NCBI GenBank assembly: GCA_903845935.1
Contig: CAIMZI010000050.1
Span: 1 to 48,273, forward strand
Direction: 5' to 3'
DNA length: 48,273 nucleotides
Source: an uncultured beta proteobacterium
GTDB lineage: Bacteria; Pseudomonadota; Gammaproteobacteria; Burkholderiales; Burkholderiaceae_C
Positions 1-8,736 of this stretch are shown here, one piece after another. Every line of letters starts with the position of its first letter. Position 1 is the first letter of the stretch. The position numbers and the translations under genes are program-made. Below the pieces are notes generated by a model that did not search any database, was not told where the DNA came from, and saw only the letters and a list, made by a program, of their open reading frames with translations.

Positions 1-477
1 CATGGCCTTGCCCGCGTGCGCATGGGTAATCGCCAGGCCCAGGGCGTCGGCGGCATCGGTGCCGGGCAGACCGCTTAAAGAGAGCAGGCGCTTCACCATT
101 TCCTGGATCTGGCTCTTCTGTGCCCGGCCGTGTCCGGCCACCGCCTGCTTCATTTGCAGCGCGGTGTATTCGGCCACCGCCAGGTTTTGTGACACCAGGG
201 CCGTAATCAGCGCTCCGCGCGCCTGGCCCAAGAGCAGGGTGGACTGCGGGTTGACATTGACGAAGACAATTTCCACCGCCGCGCAGTCCGGTTGGTAGCG
301 CTGCACCACCTCGCCAATGCCGTCAAATAGCACCTTCAGGCGAGCTGGCAGGGCATGGGTGTCCAGATGCTGGGTGCTGATGGTGCCGCTGGCCACATAG
401 CTGAGCTGGCCACCGGCCTCGTCCACCACGCCAAACCCGGTGGTGCGCAGGCCGGGGTCGATACCAAGAATTCGCAT
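1..477 (-). CDS. ruvC: Holliday junction resolvase RuvC (3' end cut off by the window)
   Basis: RuvC cuts Holliday junctions in the RuvABC branch-migration complex. The protein opens with MRILGIDPG, which carries the first catalytic aspartate (D7), followed by the TTGFGVVD strand. The acidic motif [12 protein letters not shown] lies near residue 70 and the last acidic motif [10 protein letters not shown] near residue 145. 159 codons are visible; the family is usually 165-180 residues, so only the extreme C-terminus lies outside the window. The ATG at 475-477 is chosen because the conserved N-terminal strand starts directly there. The next gene on the same strand, a hybrid kinase, ends 47 bases upstream and is functionally unrelated. 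Identification is secure; the C-terminus cannot be assessed. Confidence 0.95.
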   Translation of the reverse strand, partial: MRILGIDPGLRTTGFGVVDEAGGQLSYVASGTISTQHLDTHALPARLKVLFDGIGEVVQRYQPDCAAVEIVFVNVNPQSTLLLGQARGALITALVSQNLAVAEYTALQMKQAVAGHGRAQKSQIQEMVKRLLSLSGLPGTDAADALGLAITHAHAGKAM

Positions 478-524
478 GCCGGGATGATAGCGGGAGCTGT
501 CTGCGCAATCGGGTCTTGTTTGCC

Positions 525-3500
525 TCAGGCCTCCGCGGGCATCAGGCTGAGCGCCTGTTCAAAATCGAAATCCTGAATCGCTTGTTCCAATTGCTGGGCC
601 TGGCGCAGAACGGCGTGCAGTTCGCGCGCATGGCTGTCCCACAGCGCTTGCGCTTCGGAGTCGTCCTGCTCCAGCAACTGGCGCAGCGTCTGCACCACGG
701 CCTGCAGCTCGCGTTGTTGCGCCGCTGTCAAGGCCACTTCGGTAACTGGCGCCGACTCGCCCATCACGCCAGGCGTGGCGCGCAAGTCGGCCACCAGTGC
801 CTGCAATTGGGCAGCTGCAGGTTCCAGCAAGCGGGTGATGGTGGCTGTGTCCTGGCCCTCATGCACCGCCTGCTCGATCGCCGACAGGGAATGGCGCAGC
901 GGCTCCGCTCCCATGCTGGCGGACAGGCCCTTGAGCGTGTGCGCCAGTCTTTCGGCTCTGCCTGGGTCGGCGTCAGTCAGTGCCTGGCGTATGGCCTCTA
1001 CCGCGTGCTCCTGTGACTTCACAAACTTGCCCAGCATCGCTACATACAGTGCGGCATTGTGGTTGGACAGGCCCAGTCCCCGGTTGGCGTCCAGCCCTTT
1101 TATGCTTCGCAAGGCGGCCAGCACCGGCTCCAACTGCTGCGACGGGGCAGGTGCGGCCAAGCTGCTCGGTGGCGCCAAGCCCAGCCCGGCACGGGGTTTG
1201 ATCCAGGCCAGCAGGCTGCGCCAGAGCTCGTCCGGATTGATGGGTTTGCTGACAAAGCCGTTCATGCCGGCTGCCATGCAGCGGTCCTTGTCGGCCTGCA
1301 TGGCATTGGCCGTCATGGCCACAATTGGCAGACGGTCGGCGCTATAGGTCTCACGAATCAGGCGCGCGGCGGTGACCCCGTCCATCACCGGCATTTGCAT
1401 GTCCATTAGCACGATGTCGTAGGGCTGCGCGTTGGCGTGGCGCGCACGCACCTGGTGCACGCCGATTTGCCCGTTATCCGCCACATCGACCAAAAAGCCA
1501 ACGCCTTGCAGCAGCTCGCAGGCCACCATCTGGTTGATCTCGTTGTCTTCCACCAGCAGGATGCGCGCACCCGCCAGCGGCGCCAGTGCCGCCTCAGCCG
1601 TGCTGGAGTGTGGGTCACGGTGCAGGTCAGCCATTTCGCTGGGCGCGTGACCCGCGAGTTGCATCATGGTATTGACCAGCAGGGAGGCGCTGATCGGTTT
1701 GGCTAGCACATGCTCAATGCCCAACAGTTGCGCGCCTTTGAGCAGCTCCTGGCGCCGATGGGCCGTGACCATCAGCACAAACGGAGCCGTGTCGGTGTGC
1801 ACTTCCTGGATGCGGCGCACGGTCTCCAGCCCATCCATGCCGGGCATTTGCCAGTCCATCATGACAAAGTCGAAGGCCTGGGTCTGGCCCTTGGCCTGCG
1901 CAAGCGCTTGCAGCGCAGTTGCGCCAGAATGGACGCTGTGCACCACAAAGCCGAGTTCGCGCAGCAGCTCGCTGAGCACCAGGGCGGCGGCTTCGTTGTC
2001 ATCCACCACCAGCACCCGGCGACCGTGCAGGTCCACGCTGGGGCGGGTGACCAGCTTTTCGGCCGAACCCAGCCCCAAACGGGCGGTGAACCAGAAGGTG
2101 GAACCCTTGCCATACACACTGTCCACACCGACCTCGCCACCCATGCCCTGGGCCAGGCTCTTGCTGATGGCCAGGCCTAGACCGGAGCCGCCATACTGGC
2201 GCGTGGTGGAGCTGTCGGCCTGCTCAAAGCTTTTGAAGAGCCGACTCATTTGCTCTTGCGTCAGACCAATGCCGGTGTCGCTGAATGCAAAGTGCAGCAG
2301 CACGTCGGATTCTGTTGCCTCCTGCACCCGGATGCTGATCCGCAGCTCACCCTGGTGGGTGAACTTGACGGCGTTATTGGCGTAGTTGATCAAGATCTGG
2401 CCAATGCGCGGGGGGGATCACCGATCAGGTGTTTGGGCACTGCCGTGTCAAAGCTGCACAGCAACTCCAGGTTTTTGGCCTCGGCTTTTTCGCTCACCAG
2501 GTTGACCACGTTGGCTATCACTGCCTCGAGCTCGAACGGTACGGACTCAATTTCGAGCTTGCCGGATTCGATCTTGGAGTAGTCCAGTATGTCGTTGATG
2601 ATGCGCAGCAGGTGCTCGCCGCTTTGCCGGATTTTGCTTAAGTAGTCCTGGATGCGCGGCGGCATCTCGTTCTTGAGCGCCAGGCCGGACAGGCCGATGA
2701 TGGCATTCATGGGTGTGCGGATTTCGTGGCTCATGTTGGCCAGAAAGTCACTCTTGGCCTGGTTGGCTGCGTCCGCATGCGCAATGGCTTGGCGCAAGTC
2801 GGCAGTGCGCGCAACCACCACGGACTCTAGTGAAGCATTGAGCTCCAACAGGTCGGCCTGCGACCGCTCCAGACGCCCCAGCATGTGATCCACCGCACGG
2901 TTAAGAATATCCATTTCATTTTTAGCCGTGCTAAACACACTTGCCGGCAAGGCGCTTGTTGCTTCCTGCTGTTCCTTGGCTGCGATGGCGAGAAAGCGTT
3001 GGGTCAGCAGATCGATAGGTTGGCTTATTTTGCGTGCAATCAGCCAGGCGCCCCACCAACCGAGCAGCAGGTAGGCCATGGACAGACCCACGGCTGCCAG
3101 CAAGGTACTCTGCCGCTCTTTCGCCAGAGGCTTGTCCGAGTAGGACAGCAGCAAGCCGCCAAAAAAAGATCCGTGGTAGTTGAACGGAACGAAGACCACC
3201 ACCTGCGCGTTCACCGGGAACAGCTGCAACTTGGCTTGCGTCAGTGCACTGCTGTACGGTGGGGCTAGTTTTTTACCGAGGTGGGTGCTGTCCGTGCTGC
3301 CGATAATGTCGCCTCGTTGATCGACGAATTCGAGCTGCAGAATCAGGGGGTAGTTCTTGATGAGGTCTGGAAACTCCTTGTAGCTCATCAACTCGACATA
3401 GCTTTGCAAAATGGCCGGTTGCGTTTGCGCATCAACCACCGATTCCAGACTTTTTTCCAGCGATGCATAAATCGGTGCGGTGAGGTTTTGTGCCTCGTTT

Positions 3501-3622
3501 TGAAAGCTCTGAAACAGCAGCTCTTTCACCTGAAAATACGAAATGGCGGAAGAGGACAGCTGCAGCAACAGAATCAAAACCGCAACGGCAAGCAGCAATT
3601 TTTGTCGAATCGTAACCGGCAT
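525..3622 (-). pseudogene. Hybrid sensor histidine kinase (TM-HisKA-HATPase-REC-REC-HPt), frameshifted in the ATPase domain
   Basis: This would be an inner-membrane phosphorelay kinase of the BarA/TorS layout, about 1030 residues if repaired. The first frame (3622 to 2390) has a membrane segment near residues 8-28, an extracytoplasmic sensor region, a second membrane segment near 175-197 and the H-box [13 protein letters not shown] near residue 298. It runs into GDPPRALARS and stops. The second frame (to 525) resumes with INYANNAVKFTHQ (N-box), DTGIGL and GGSGLGLAIS. It continues with receiver 1 (VVDDNE, MMDWQMPGMDG, LAKP), receiver 2 (VEDNEIN, LMDMQMPVMDG, VSKP) and an HPt domain (AHTLKG). 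The break sits at a run of seven G on the + strand (2410-2416). Removing two bases restores D-P-P-R-I-G-Q-I-L-I-N. All other motifs look functional, so the lesion is recent or a sequencing error. The binding-protein gene lies 16 bases upstream on the same strand and probably supplies the ligand-sensing partner. Confidence 0.85.
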
Positions 3623-3638
3623 GGCGCAGCGCTAACGC

Positions 3639-4616
3639 TTAGTTGCTCGTGCTTTTTTCCCGGTACTTGGCAAGCGCTTCCTTGTCAGCGCGCGACAGCA
3701 GGGTGCCGTCCACATACATGTTTTTTTGCAGCGCTTTGCCCTGAATAGCCAGGGCCGCAGCCTCCATCGCCTTGACGCCCATCGCATACGGCGACTGCCC
3801 GGTCACCGCAAGCAAGATCTCATCCGGTGCGACCAACATATCCAGCTCTTGCCGCGCAGAGTCGGTGCCGAACACTTTGACGGCTCGGGTCATGCTCTTG
3901 ACCGCCAGCTGCGCGCCCACCGTGCCGCCCTCGTTGGCCGCGTAAATAATGTCCAGATCGGGATAGGCCTTGAGCATTTCACTGGCCACCTTGATCGCCG
4001 TATTGGCCTCCCAGGCATCCTTGCGTGCCAGCAGCACCACACCCGAGCCCAGCTTGTGAATAGCGCCTAGAAAGCCCTGCACGCGGGCGTCGCTTTGCGC
4101 AGGCAACAAGGAGTCAAAGCACAGCACACCCACCCGCGCCTTGCCACCGAGCTTGCTGCTGATATGCGCACGCGCCGCTTCCCCGGTGGAGGCGCCCAAG
4201 GCCTGCTGGTTGCTGCGCACGGTGGCCAGCACAAAATCCGCATTCACCGCATCGTTGTAAGCCACAATTTTGATGCCGCTGTCATGGGCTTTTTTCAAGG
4301 CCGGTACCGACAAATTTGCATCGGCGGGAGAAATCACGATGGCGCTGGCCTTCAAGCGAATCGCGTTGTCAATCAATCTGCTCTCAGTCACCAAATCGTG
4401 GTTGGAGTTCATCTGCACCAGGGTGATGCCCTCTTTCTTGGCCTGCGCCTTCATTCCCGCGGCCACATCGCGAAAAAACAAATCATCCAGAATCGAGATC
4501 GCCACCACGCGGGTGCTGGTTTCTGTATCGGCGGCAGATGCCTGGCCCAGCATCCCCGCACAGGCCACGGACAAGAGACTTGCCCACCGAACAAGCTTAT
4601 TTATTCCGAATGTCAT
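3639..4616 (-). CDS. Periplasmic sugar-binding-type protein (RbsB/TorT-like), likely sensory partner of the adjacent kinase
   Basis: A 325-residue secreted protein. It has a signal peptide with hydrophobic core LLSVACAGMLGQASA and a probable cleavage after ASA-A near residue 28. The rest is a type I periplasmic binding protein (PBP4, ribose-binding fold), with strand-helix patterns such as VVAISILDDLFFRDVAAGM, the linker-side motif ASAIVISPADA and IIYAANEGGTVGAQLAV. No ABC permease or ATPase gene is adjacent. Instead the next gene, 16 bases downstream, is a membrane hybrid kinase. That pairing matches TorT-TorS and LuxP-LuxQ, where an RbsB-fold protein modulates a kinase, so I infer a sensing rather than transport role. 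The ligand cannot be read from the sequence. The ATG at 4614-4616 is preceded by only a weak purine-rich site (AAAGAAAGCGAG). The fold call is strong; the partnership is an inference. Confidence 0.85.
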   Translation of the reverse strand: MTFGINKLVRWASLLSVACAGMLGQASAADTETSTRVVAISILDDLFFRDVAAGMKAQAKKEGITLVQMNSNHDLVTESRLIDNAIRLKASAIVISPADANLSVPALKKAHDSGIKIVAYNDAVNADFVLATVRSNQQALGASTGEAARAHISSKLGGKARVGVLCFDSLLPAQSDARVQGFLGAIHKLGSGVVLLARKDAWEANTAIKVASEMLKAYPDLDIIYAANEGGTVGAQLAVKSMTRAVKVFGTDSARQELDMLVAPDEILLAVTGQSPYAMGVKAMEAAALAIQGKALQKNMYVDGTLLSRADKEALAKYREKSTSN

Positions 4617-4709
4617 AGAAACTCGCTTTCTTTAAGTTGCGCAAAGCTCATTTGCACTCCCTTCATCACGCCCAAAGCGTTGATGAATGTACGATACAAA
4701 GCACATACT

Positions 4710-4754
4710 AGCGAATGTGTGTAAATCGCACAAGACGATTTGTCAGCGAATGTG
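4710..4754. promoter_or_regulatory. Putative operator: decamer direct repeat flanking an inverted repeat
   Basis: The 249-base gap between the binding-protein gene and hemL holds two perfect copies of AGCGAATGTG (4710-4719 and 4745-4754), spaced 35 bases start to start. Between them is the inverted repeat AAATCG-N7-CGATTT (4723-4728 / 4736-4741). The site lies about 95-140 bases upstream of the binding-protein start and is the only ordered structure seen in this gap. Repeated decamers upstream of a TorT/TorS-like pair recall the decameric tor boxes, though the base sequence differs. The regulator is unknown. Confidence 0.4.
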
Positions 4755-4865
4755 CGCGACCTTGAAGGCCGAGCCTGCGCTCAGCTCCAGCGCAATGCAG
4801 TCAGTTCAGGCGCAGTAGGATCGGGCGCTACTTCAGGGAAAGACGGTGCCCTGGGGCGCGTTCCA

Positions 4866-6164
4866 TCAAAGAAGGTTGAAAATCTCCGCCGCAGCGGCCA
4901 CCGTCTCGGCAATATCGGCATCGGTATGCGCTGCACTCATAAAGCCGGCCTCGTAGAGCGCAGGCGCAATGTAGACACCGCGGTCCAGCAGACCGTGGAA
5001 CAGGGTGTTGAAGACCTTGTTGTCGGTGGTCATGACCTTGGCATAGTTCTGCGGCAGCTCGGGGAACAGGAAGAAGCCGAACATGCCGCCTTCGCTGTCG
5101 CCACAAAACGCAATACCGGCCTTGGTCGCAGCTTCTGTCAGGCCGCTCACCAGCGCTTGGGTCTTGCGGCTCAGCTCTTCGTGGAAACCGGGTTTGCCGA
5201 TTTCGGCCAAGGTGGCCAGCCCACAGGCGGTGGCCACCGGGTTGCCCGACAGGGTGCCGGCCTGGTACACAGGCCCCAAGGGCGCGAGCTGCTCCATCAA
5301 GTGGCGCTTGCCGCCAAAGGCCGCCAGCGGCATGCCGCCGCCAATCACCTTGCCCAGCACCGTCATGTCGGGCTCAAAGCCGGGAATGTCGCGGGCATAG
5401 ACACTTTGCGCGCTGCCAAAGGCCACGCGCAGGCCCGTCATTACCTCGTCTAACACCAGGAGCGCGCCGTATTCTGAGCAGAGTTCGCGGCAGCGTTTCA
5501 TGAAGGGCACGGAGGCGCGCACAAAGTTCATATTGCCGGCAATCGGCTCGATGATGATGCAGGCCAGCTCACGGCCATGCGTGACAAAGGCCTCTTCCAG
5601 TTGCTCGATATTGTTGTATTCCAGCACGATGGTGTGCTGCACCACTTCGGGCGGCACGCCAGCGCTGGTGGGATTGCCAAAGGTAGCCAGGCCTGAACCG
5701 GCCTTGACCAAGAGCGAGTCGGCGTGTCCGTGGTAACAGCCCTCGAACTTGATGAACTTGCTGCGGCCGGTGGCGCCGCGCGCCACGCGAATGGCGCTCA
5801 TACCGGCCTCGGTGCCGGAGCTCACCAGCCGCACCATGTCCATGCTGGGAACACGCGCCAGAATAGCCTCGGCCAGTTCCACCTCGCGCTCGGTGGGAGC
5901 GCCAAACGAGAAGCCATCGAGCAAGGCTTTTTGTACCGCTTCCACCACTGCCGGATGGCCGTGGCCCAGGATCATCGGGCCCCAGGAGCCGATGTAGTCG
6001 ATGTACTTCTTGTCGTTGGCGTCCCAGAAGTAGGCGCCTTGGGCGCGCTGCACAAAGCGCGGTGTGCCACCCACGGACTTGAAGGCGCGCACGGGGGAAT
6101 TGACGCCGCCGGGGATGACTCGGGCGGCACGGTCGAACAGGATTTGGTTACGGTCAGCGGTCAT
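4866..6164 (-). CDS. hemL: Glutamate-1-semialdehyde 2,1-aminomutase
   Basis: This PLP enzyme turns glutamate-1-semialdehyde into 5-aminolevulinate, the C5 route to heme used by betaproteobacteria. The product is 432 residues, the usual length. Recognisable family segments are [19 protein letters not shown] at the N-terminus, the [16 protein letters not shown] cofactor-binding region, [14 protein letters not shown], and [17 protein letters not shown], which carries the lysine that binds PLP. The ATG at 6162-6164 (MTADRNQ) fits the family start; an in-frame TTG at 6182 would add six residues. The end of the thiD-like gene overlaps the region just upstream on the same strand, so the two are probably cotranscribed. 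Confidence 0.97.
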   Translation of the reverse strand: MTADRNQILFDRAARVIPGGVNSPVRAFKSVGGTPRFVQRAQGAYFWDANDKKYIDYIGSWGPMILGHGHPAVVEAVQKALLDGFSFGAPTEREVELAEAILARVPSMDMVRLVSSGTEAGMSAIRVARGATGRSKFIKFEGCYHGHADSLLVKAGSGLATFGNPTSAGVPPEVVQHTIVLEYNNIEQLEEAFVTHGRELACIIIEPIAGNMNFVRASVPFMKRCRELCSEYGALLVLDEVMTGLRVAFGSAQSVYARDIPGFEPDMTVLGKVIGGGMPLAAFGGKRHLMEQLAPLGPVYQAGTLSGNPVATACGLATLAEIGKPGFHEELSRKTQALVSGLTEAATKAGIAFCGDSEGGMFGFFLFPELPQNYAKVMTTDNKVFNTLFHGLLDRGVYIAPALYEAGFMSAAHTDADIAETVAAAAEIFNLL

Positions 6165-6178
6165 GGCGGTGAGCTCAA

Positions 6179-7090
6179 TCAATGGCGGGTGTCGTTGGGG
6201 GAAATTTCAAAACTGGATTCCTGTGCCTCCTCCTCCTCGTCGTCCTCGGGCTGGGCCCAGAACAGACGATCTGGAATCACATTGCCCATGCCGGGTCTAA
6301 AGCCGCTGTCCAAGCAGCGGTCCAGGTAGCCCAGGGCTTCGGCCACGGCCTCGGCGAGTTCGGTGTCGCTGGCAATCAGCGCCGTCACCGCGGCCGACAG
6401 GGTTTCTCCGGCGCCGCTGAACATGGCCTCAAAGCGCTCGAACTTGTGTGAGCACAGCACGGCGCTGGGCGAGCACAGGGCGTTGTCAATGAATTGGTCG
6501 GGTAGGGGAATGCCGGTCACCAGGGTAAAGGCCACGCCAAATTCGTTGGCGGCGCGGGCAATATCGCGCGCCGTGGGGCTCTTCTCCGCGTTCCACTCGG
6601 GCAAGAGCCAGCGCGACAGCGTGCTGTGGTTGCCCACCAAGACGGTGGTCTGGGGCAGCAGCAGTTCGCTGCAGGCATCCTGGTACATGTCGATCTGGTC
6701 TTCGCGCCACCAGGACAGGTCGGGCATATAGGTCAACAAGGGCACGTCGGCATAGTCGGAGGCCAGTTCGGCGATGGCGCTCAGGTTTTCCGGGCTGCCG
6801 ACAAAGCCCACCTTAATGGCCTGGATGGGGATGTCTTCCAGGATGGCGCGGGCCTGGTCGGTCACGGCCTCGTCGTCCATGGCAAAGTGGTCAAACACCT
6901 CGGAGGTGTCGCGCACATAGGCGCCGGTCATGATCGGCAGGGCATGGGCGCCCACCGAGGCAATCGCCATCAGGTCGGCGCTGAGCCCGGCGGCACCGCT
7001 GGGGTCGTTGGCGTTGAACACCATCACGCAGGCGGCGGGGCCGTCCTCTTGCTCGTCAGCTGCTGGTTCGGGAATGGGTGATGCGGTCAT
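6179..7090 (-). CDS. thiD: Bifunctional/phosphomethylpyrimidine kinase ThiD-like
   Basis: A 303-residue ribokinase-fold enzyme that phosphorylates hydroxymethylpyrimidine (phosphate) in thiamine synthesis. The N-terminal domain starts with [19 protein letters not shown], matching the family's substrate loop, followed by the [16 protein letters not shown] strand. [14 protein letters not shown] follows, and the anion-hole/ATP region is [19 protein letters not shown]. In place of the common GTGDTFSA motif it has SGAGETLSA, as seen in some Comamonadaceae homologues from memory. The C-terminus ends in an acidic tail ([11 protein letters not shown]) that is not part of the catalytic fold. The ATG at 7088-7090 is chosen; an open extension to 7381 would run across the divergent rubredoxin gene. 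It stops 15 bases before the hemL ATG on the same strand. No TPP riboswitch is seen upstream. Confidence 0.85.
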   Translation of the reverse strand: MTASPIPEPAADEQEDGPAACVMVFNANDPSGAAGLSADLMAIASVGAHALPIMTGAYVRDTSEVFDHFAMDDEAVTDQARAILEDIPIQAIKVGFVGSPENLSAIAELASDYADVPLLTYMPDLSWWREDQIDMYQDACSELLLPQTTVLVGNHSTLSRWLLPEWNAEKSPTARDIARAANEFGVAFTLVTGIPLPDQFIDNALCSPSAVLCSHKFERFEAMFSGAGETLSAAVTALIASDTELAEAVAEALGYLDRCLDSGFRPGMGNVIPDRLFWAQPEDDEEEEAQESSFEISPNDTRH

Positions 7091-7198
7091 GGTGAGCCTG
7101 TCCTTCTTGGTGCCATCAGGCTGCGGTGTGGCGTTGGAGTGCCGCACGCTGTGCGCCTCTATACAATCATTGCATTCTATTCGAAGGCTTCTTACGCT

Positions 7199-7372
7199 GT
7201 GACTGATACCAAAACCTGGATGTGCCTGATTTGCGGTTGGATCTATGACGAGGCACTGGGTGATCCGGAGCACGGAATCGCTCCCGGCACCGCCTGGGCC
7301 GATGTGCCCATGAACTGGGTCTGTCCCGAGTGCGCTGCCCGCAAGGAAGACTTCGAGATGGTTCAAATTTAG
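7199..7372 (+). CDS. rubA: Rubredoxin (GTG start)
   Basis: A 57-residue one-iron electron carrier of the cytoplasm. It has both iron-ligating knuckles, CLICG near residue 9 and CPECA near residue 42, plus the conserved GIAPGTAWADVP and KEDFEM segments. I place the start at the GTG at 7199-7201, giving VTDTKTWMCLICG. This matches the family length, and a GAAGG site lies 11 bases upstream at 7183-7187. An ATG at 7139 would add 20 residues unlike any rubredoxin. The gene is divergent from thiD; the 108-base region between them must hold both promoters. The box TACAAT at 7162-7167 is a possible -10, but no clear -35 accompanies it. Confidence 0.95.
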   Translation: MTDTKTWMCLICGWIYDEALGDPEHGIAPGTAWADVPMNWVCPECAARKEDFEMVQI

Positions 7373-7415
7373 CGCAGGCACCTAAGCCGGCGAGGGCCGG
7401 TTGGCGCATGTGATC

Positions 7416-7434
7416 AGGAGGAGATGCACCATTG
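7416..7434 (+). promoter_or_regulatory. Strong Shine-Dalgarno that decides a TTG start for pilG
   Basis: AGGAGGAG at 7416-7423 is the best ribosome-binding site in the window. The ATG at 7424-7426 directly after it reads Met-His-His-stop, so it cannot be the start of the receiver. TTG at 7432-7434, eight bases from the site, opens the conserved receiver frame. Confidence 0.75.
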
Positions 7435-7830
7435 AGTACACCGGACAGGGTATTGAAAGTGCTGGTGGTGGACGACAGCAACACCATCCGGTGCAGTGCG
7501 GAGCTATTTCTCACGCAGGGCGGCCATCAGGTGTTGCTGGCCGAAGATGGTTTTGAGGCCCTGTCCAAGGTCAACGACGACCGGCCCGATCTGATTTTTT
7601 GCGATATCCTGATGCCGCGTCTGGACGGCTACCAGACCTGTGCCATCATCAAGCGCAATGCCCGGTTTTCCGATATTCCTGTGGTCTTGCTGTCCAGCCA
7701 GGATGGTGGTGTCGACCGGGCCCGTGGCCGCATGGCGGGCGCCCAGGACCACCTGAGCAAACCCTTTTCCAAGGAGCAACTGCTAGGCGCGGTGCAACAG
7801 TTTGGCGCCATGGCGCCAGGAGTACGCTAA
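7432..7830 (+). CDS. pilG: Pil-Chp response regulator PilG-like (single receiver, TTG start)
   Basis: A 132-residue stand-alone CheY-like receiver. It has the paired acidic residues in VLVVDDSNTIR, the phosphoacceptor aspartate in IFCDILMPRLDGYQTC, the switch serine in VVLLSSQDG and the lysine in LSKPFSKEQLL. The MPRLDGYQTCAIIK stretch is typical of PilG of type IV pilus chemosensory systems. It heads the row pilG-pilH-pilI/J-chpA and its stop overlaps the pilH ATG (TAATG), so translation is coupled. In the family it relays phosphate from ChpA to pilus extension and cAMP control. It looks intact although the receptor side of the operon is degraded. Confidence 0.9.
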   Translation: MSTPDRVLKVLVVDDSNTIRCSAELFLTQGGHQVLLAEDGFEALSKVNDDRPDLIFCDILMPRLDGYQTCAIIKRNARFSDIPVVLLSSQDGGVDRARGRMAGAQDHLSKPFSKEQLLGAVQQFGAMAPGVR

Positions 7831-8195
7831 TGGCCATTCACAAGGTGTTGATCGTCGACGACTCCAAGACCGAGATATGGTTCTTGACCGACCTGCTGCA
7901 GCGCAACGGCTTTGCGGTGCGCTCGGCCGAAAATGCCAGCGAGGCCTTTGCCCGGTTGGCCGAGGAGCGCCCGGACCTGATCCTGGTGGACGTGGTGATG
8001 CCGGGCCAGAATGGTTTCCAGCTGACCCGCTCCATCAGCCGCAGCCCGGACTTCACCGGCATACCTATCATCCTGTGTACCAGCAAGCGACTGGAGACCG
8101 ACCGCGTCTGGGGCATGCGCCAGGGTGCCAGCGACTACATCACCAAACCGGTAAACTCCATCGAACTGTTTGCCAAAATCAAGGCGCTGGGCTGA
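7830..8195 (+). CDS. pilH: Pil-Chp response regulator PilH-like (single receiver)
   Basis: A 121-residue receiver with an intact phosphorylation site. The acidic pair is in VLIVDDSKTEIWFL, the phosphoacceptor in ILVDVVMPGQNGFQLTR, the switch threonine/serine in IILCTSKRLETDR and the lysine in DYITKPVN. The motif DVVMPGQNGFQ is characteristic of PilH, the regulator linked to pilus retraction and to acting as a phosphate sink for ChpA. Its ATG at 7830-7832 overlaps the pilG stop, and the pilI-like ATG follows 7 bases after its stop. It shows no deletion or missing key residue, unlike the two genes that follow. Confidence 0.9.
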   Translation: MAIHKVLIVDDSKTEIWFLTDLLQRNGFAVRSAENASEAFARLAEERPDLILVDVVMPGQNGFQLTRSISRSPDFTGIPIILCTSKRLETDRVWGMRQGASDYITKPVNSIELFAKIKALG

Positions 8196-8202
8196 GCAAC
8201 CG

Positions 8203-8736
8203 ATGGCCAAGCGCGACGCACTGCGTGATCTTCAATTACGACTGGCCAAACGTCTGCAAGCGGCCCTGAGCCCGGTCCAGCCTGTGCCCTATACCAAACC
8301 CTGGTTCAAGGGCGTGCTCAATATCCGCGGCAGCCTGCTGACGTTGAATGTGGCATTGGATGTGAACTGTGCCCTGCAAATCGATCTGCTGGCCGGCTTG
8401 CGAGCCAGGGATGCCTTTGTCTCCAGTCGCCCCGCCGTCGGCGCTGCGCCGGTCTGGTTTGGCCACTGCCATGTCGATGCCGGGGGCCAAGCCTGGCAGG
8501 AGCTCAATTTGCAAGCGCTGTCCCACCCACCGCTGTCCAGCCCCACCATGTCTGTCACCAAGTTCATCACCCAACGATTCGCGGCCTTGGTGAAGGCGAT
8601 TCAGACCGACACCCAAGACGCCATAGGCGCCGTGGCGCGATCGACGCAGGGCGTGGTGCTGCAGCAGCCGGTGTCGCGCGGTGTAATGCCTGTTCGCTAC
8701 CGGGATTCAAACCATGCCAAGCACCGCCCCAGCTGA
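8203..8736 (+). CDS. Chimeric remnant of pilI fused to a scrap of pilJ
   Basis: The 177-residue product begins like PilI, the CheW-type adaptor (MAKRDALRDLQLRLAKRLQ). It jumps at about residue 21 to VQPVPYTKPWFKGVLNIRG, then at about residue 45 to LTLNVALDVNCALQIDLLAG. It runs to the PilI C-terminal motif WQELNLQALS near residue 107. By comparison with the family as I know it, roughly 35 residues and then about 25 residues of the beta-barrel are missing. From residue 125 to 152 it reads RFAALVKAIQTDTQDAIGAV-type sequence, which belongs to the signalling domain of the PilJ receptor. A short tail follows before ChpA. So nearly the whole of pilJ (normally over 600 codons) has gone, yet the frame stays open throughout. 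The end overlaps the chpA start by 23 bases. It is unlikely to fold as a CheW domain. Expression of a stable protein is doubtful. Confidence 0.75.
   Translation: MAKRDALRDLQLRLAKRLQAALSPVQPVPYTKPWFKGVLNIRGSLLTLNVALDVNCALQIDLLAGLRARDAFVSSRPAVGAAPVWFGHCHVDAGGQAWQELNLQALSHPPLSSPTMSVTKFITQRFAALVKAIQTDTQDAIGAVARSTQGVVLQQPVSRGVMPVRYRDSNHAKHRPS

Noticed and set aside
2390..2416. Programmed ribosomal frameshifting at the C7/G7 run of the first hybrid kinase
   Set aside because: No downstream stimulatory structure or upstream Shine-Dalgarno-like element stands out, and a kinase ending in the middle of its ATPase domain would be useless. Error, mutation or slippage is more likely.
7091..7198. TPP riboswitch upstream of thiD
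   Set aside because: The conserved CTGAGA and ACCTGA boxes are not found on the minus strand of this 108-base gap.
6179..7381. Long 400-codon version of thiD
   Set aside because: The extra N-terminal codons lie antisense to rubredoxin and have no kinase similarity; ATG at 7090 begins the family sequence.
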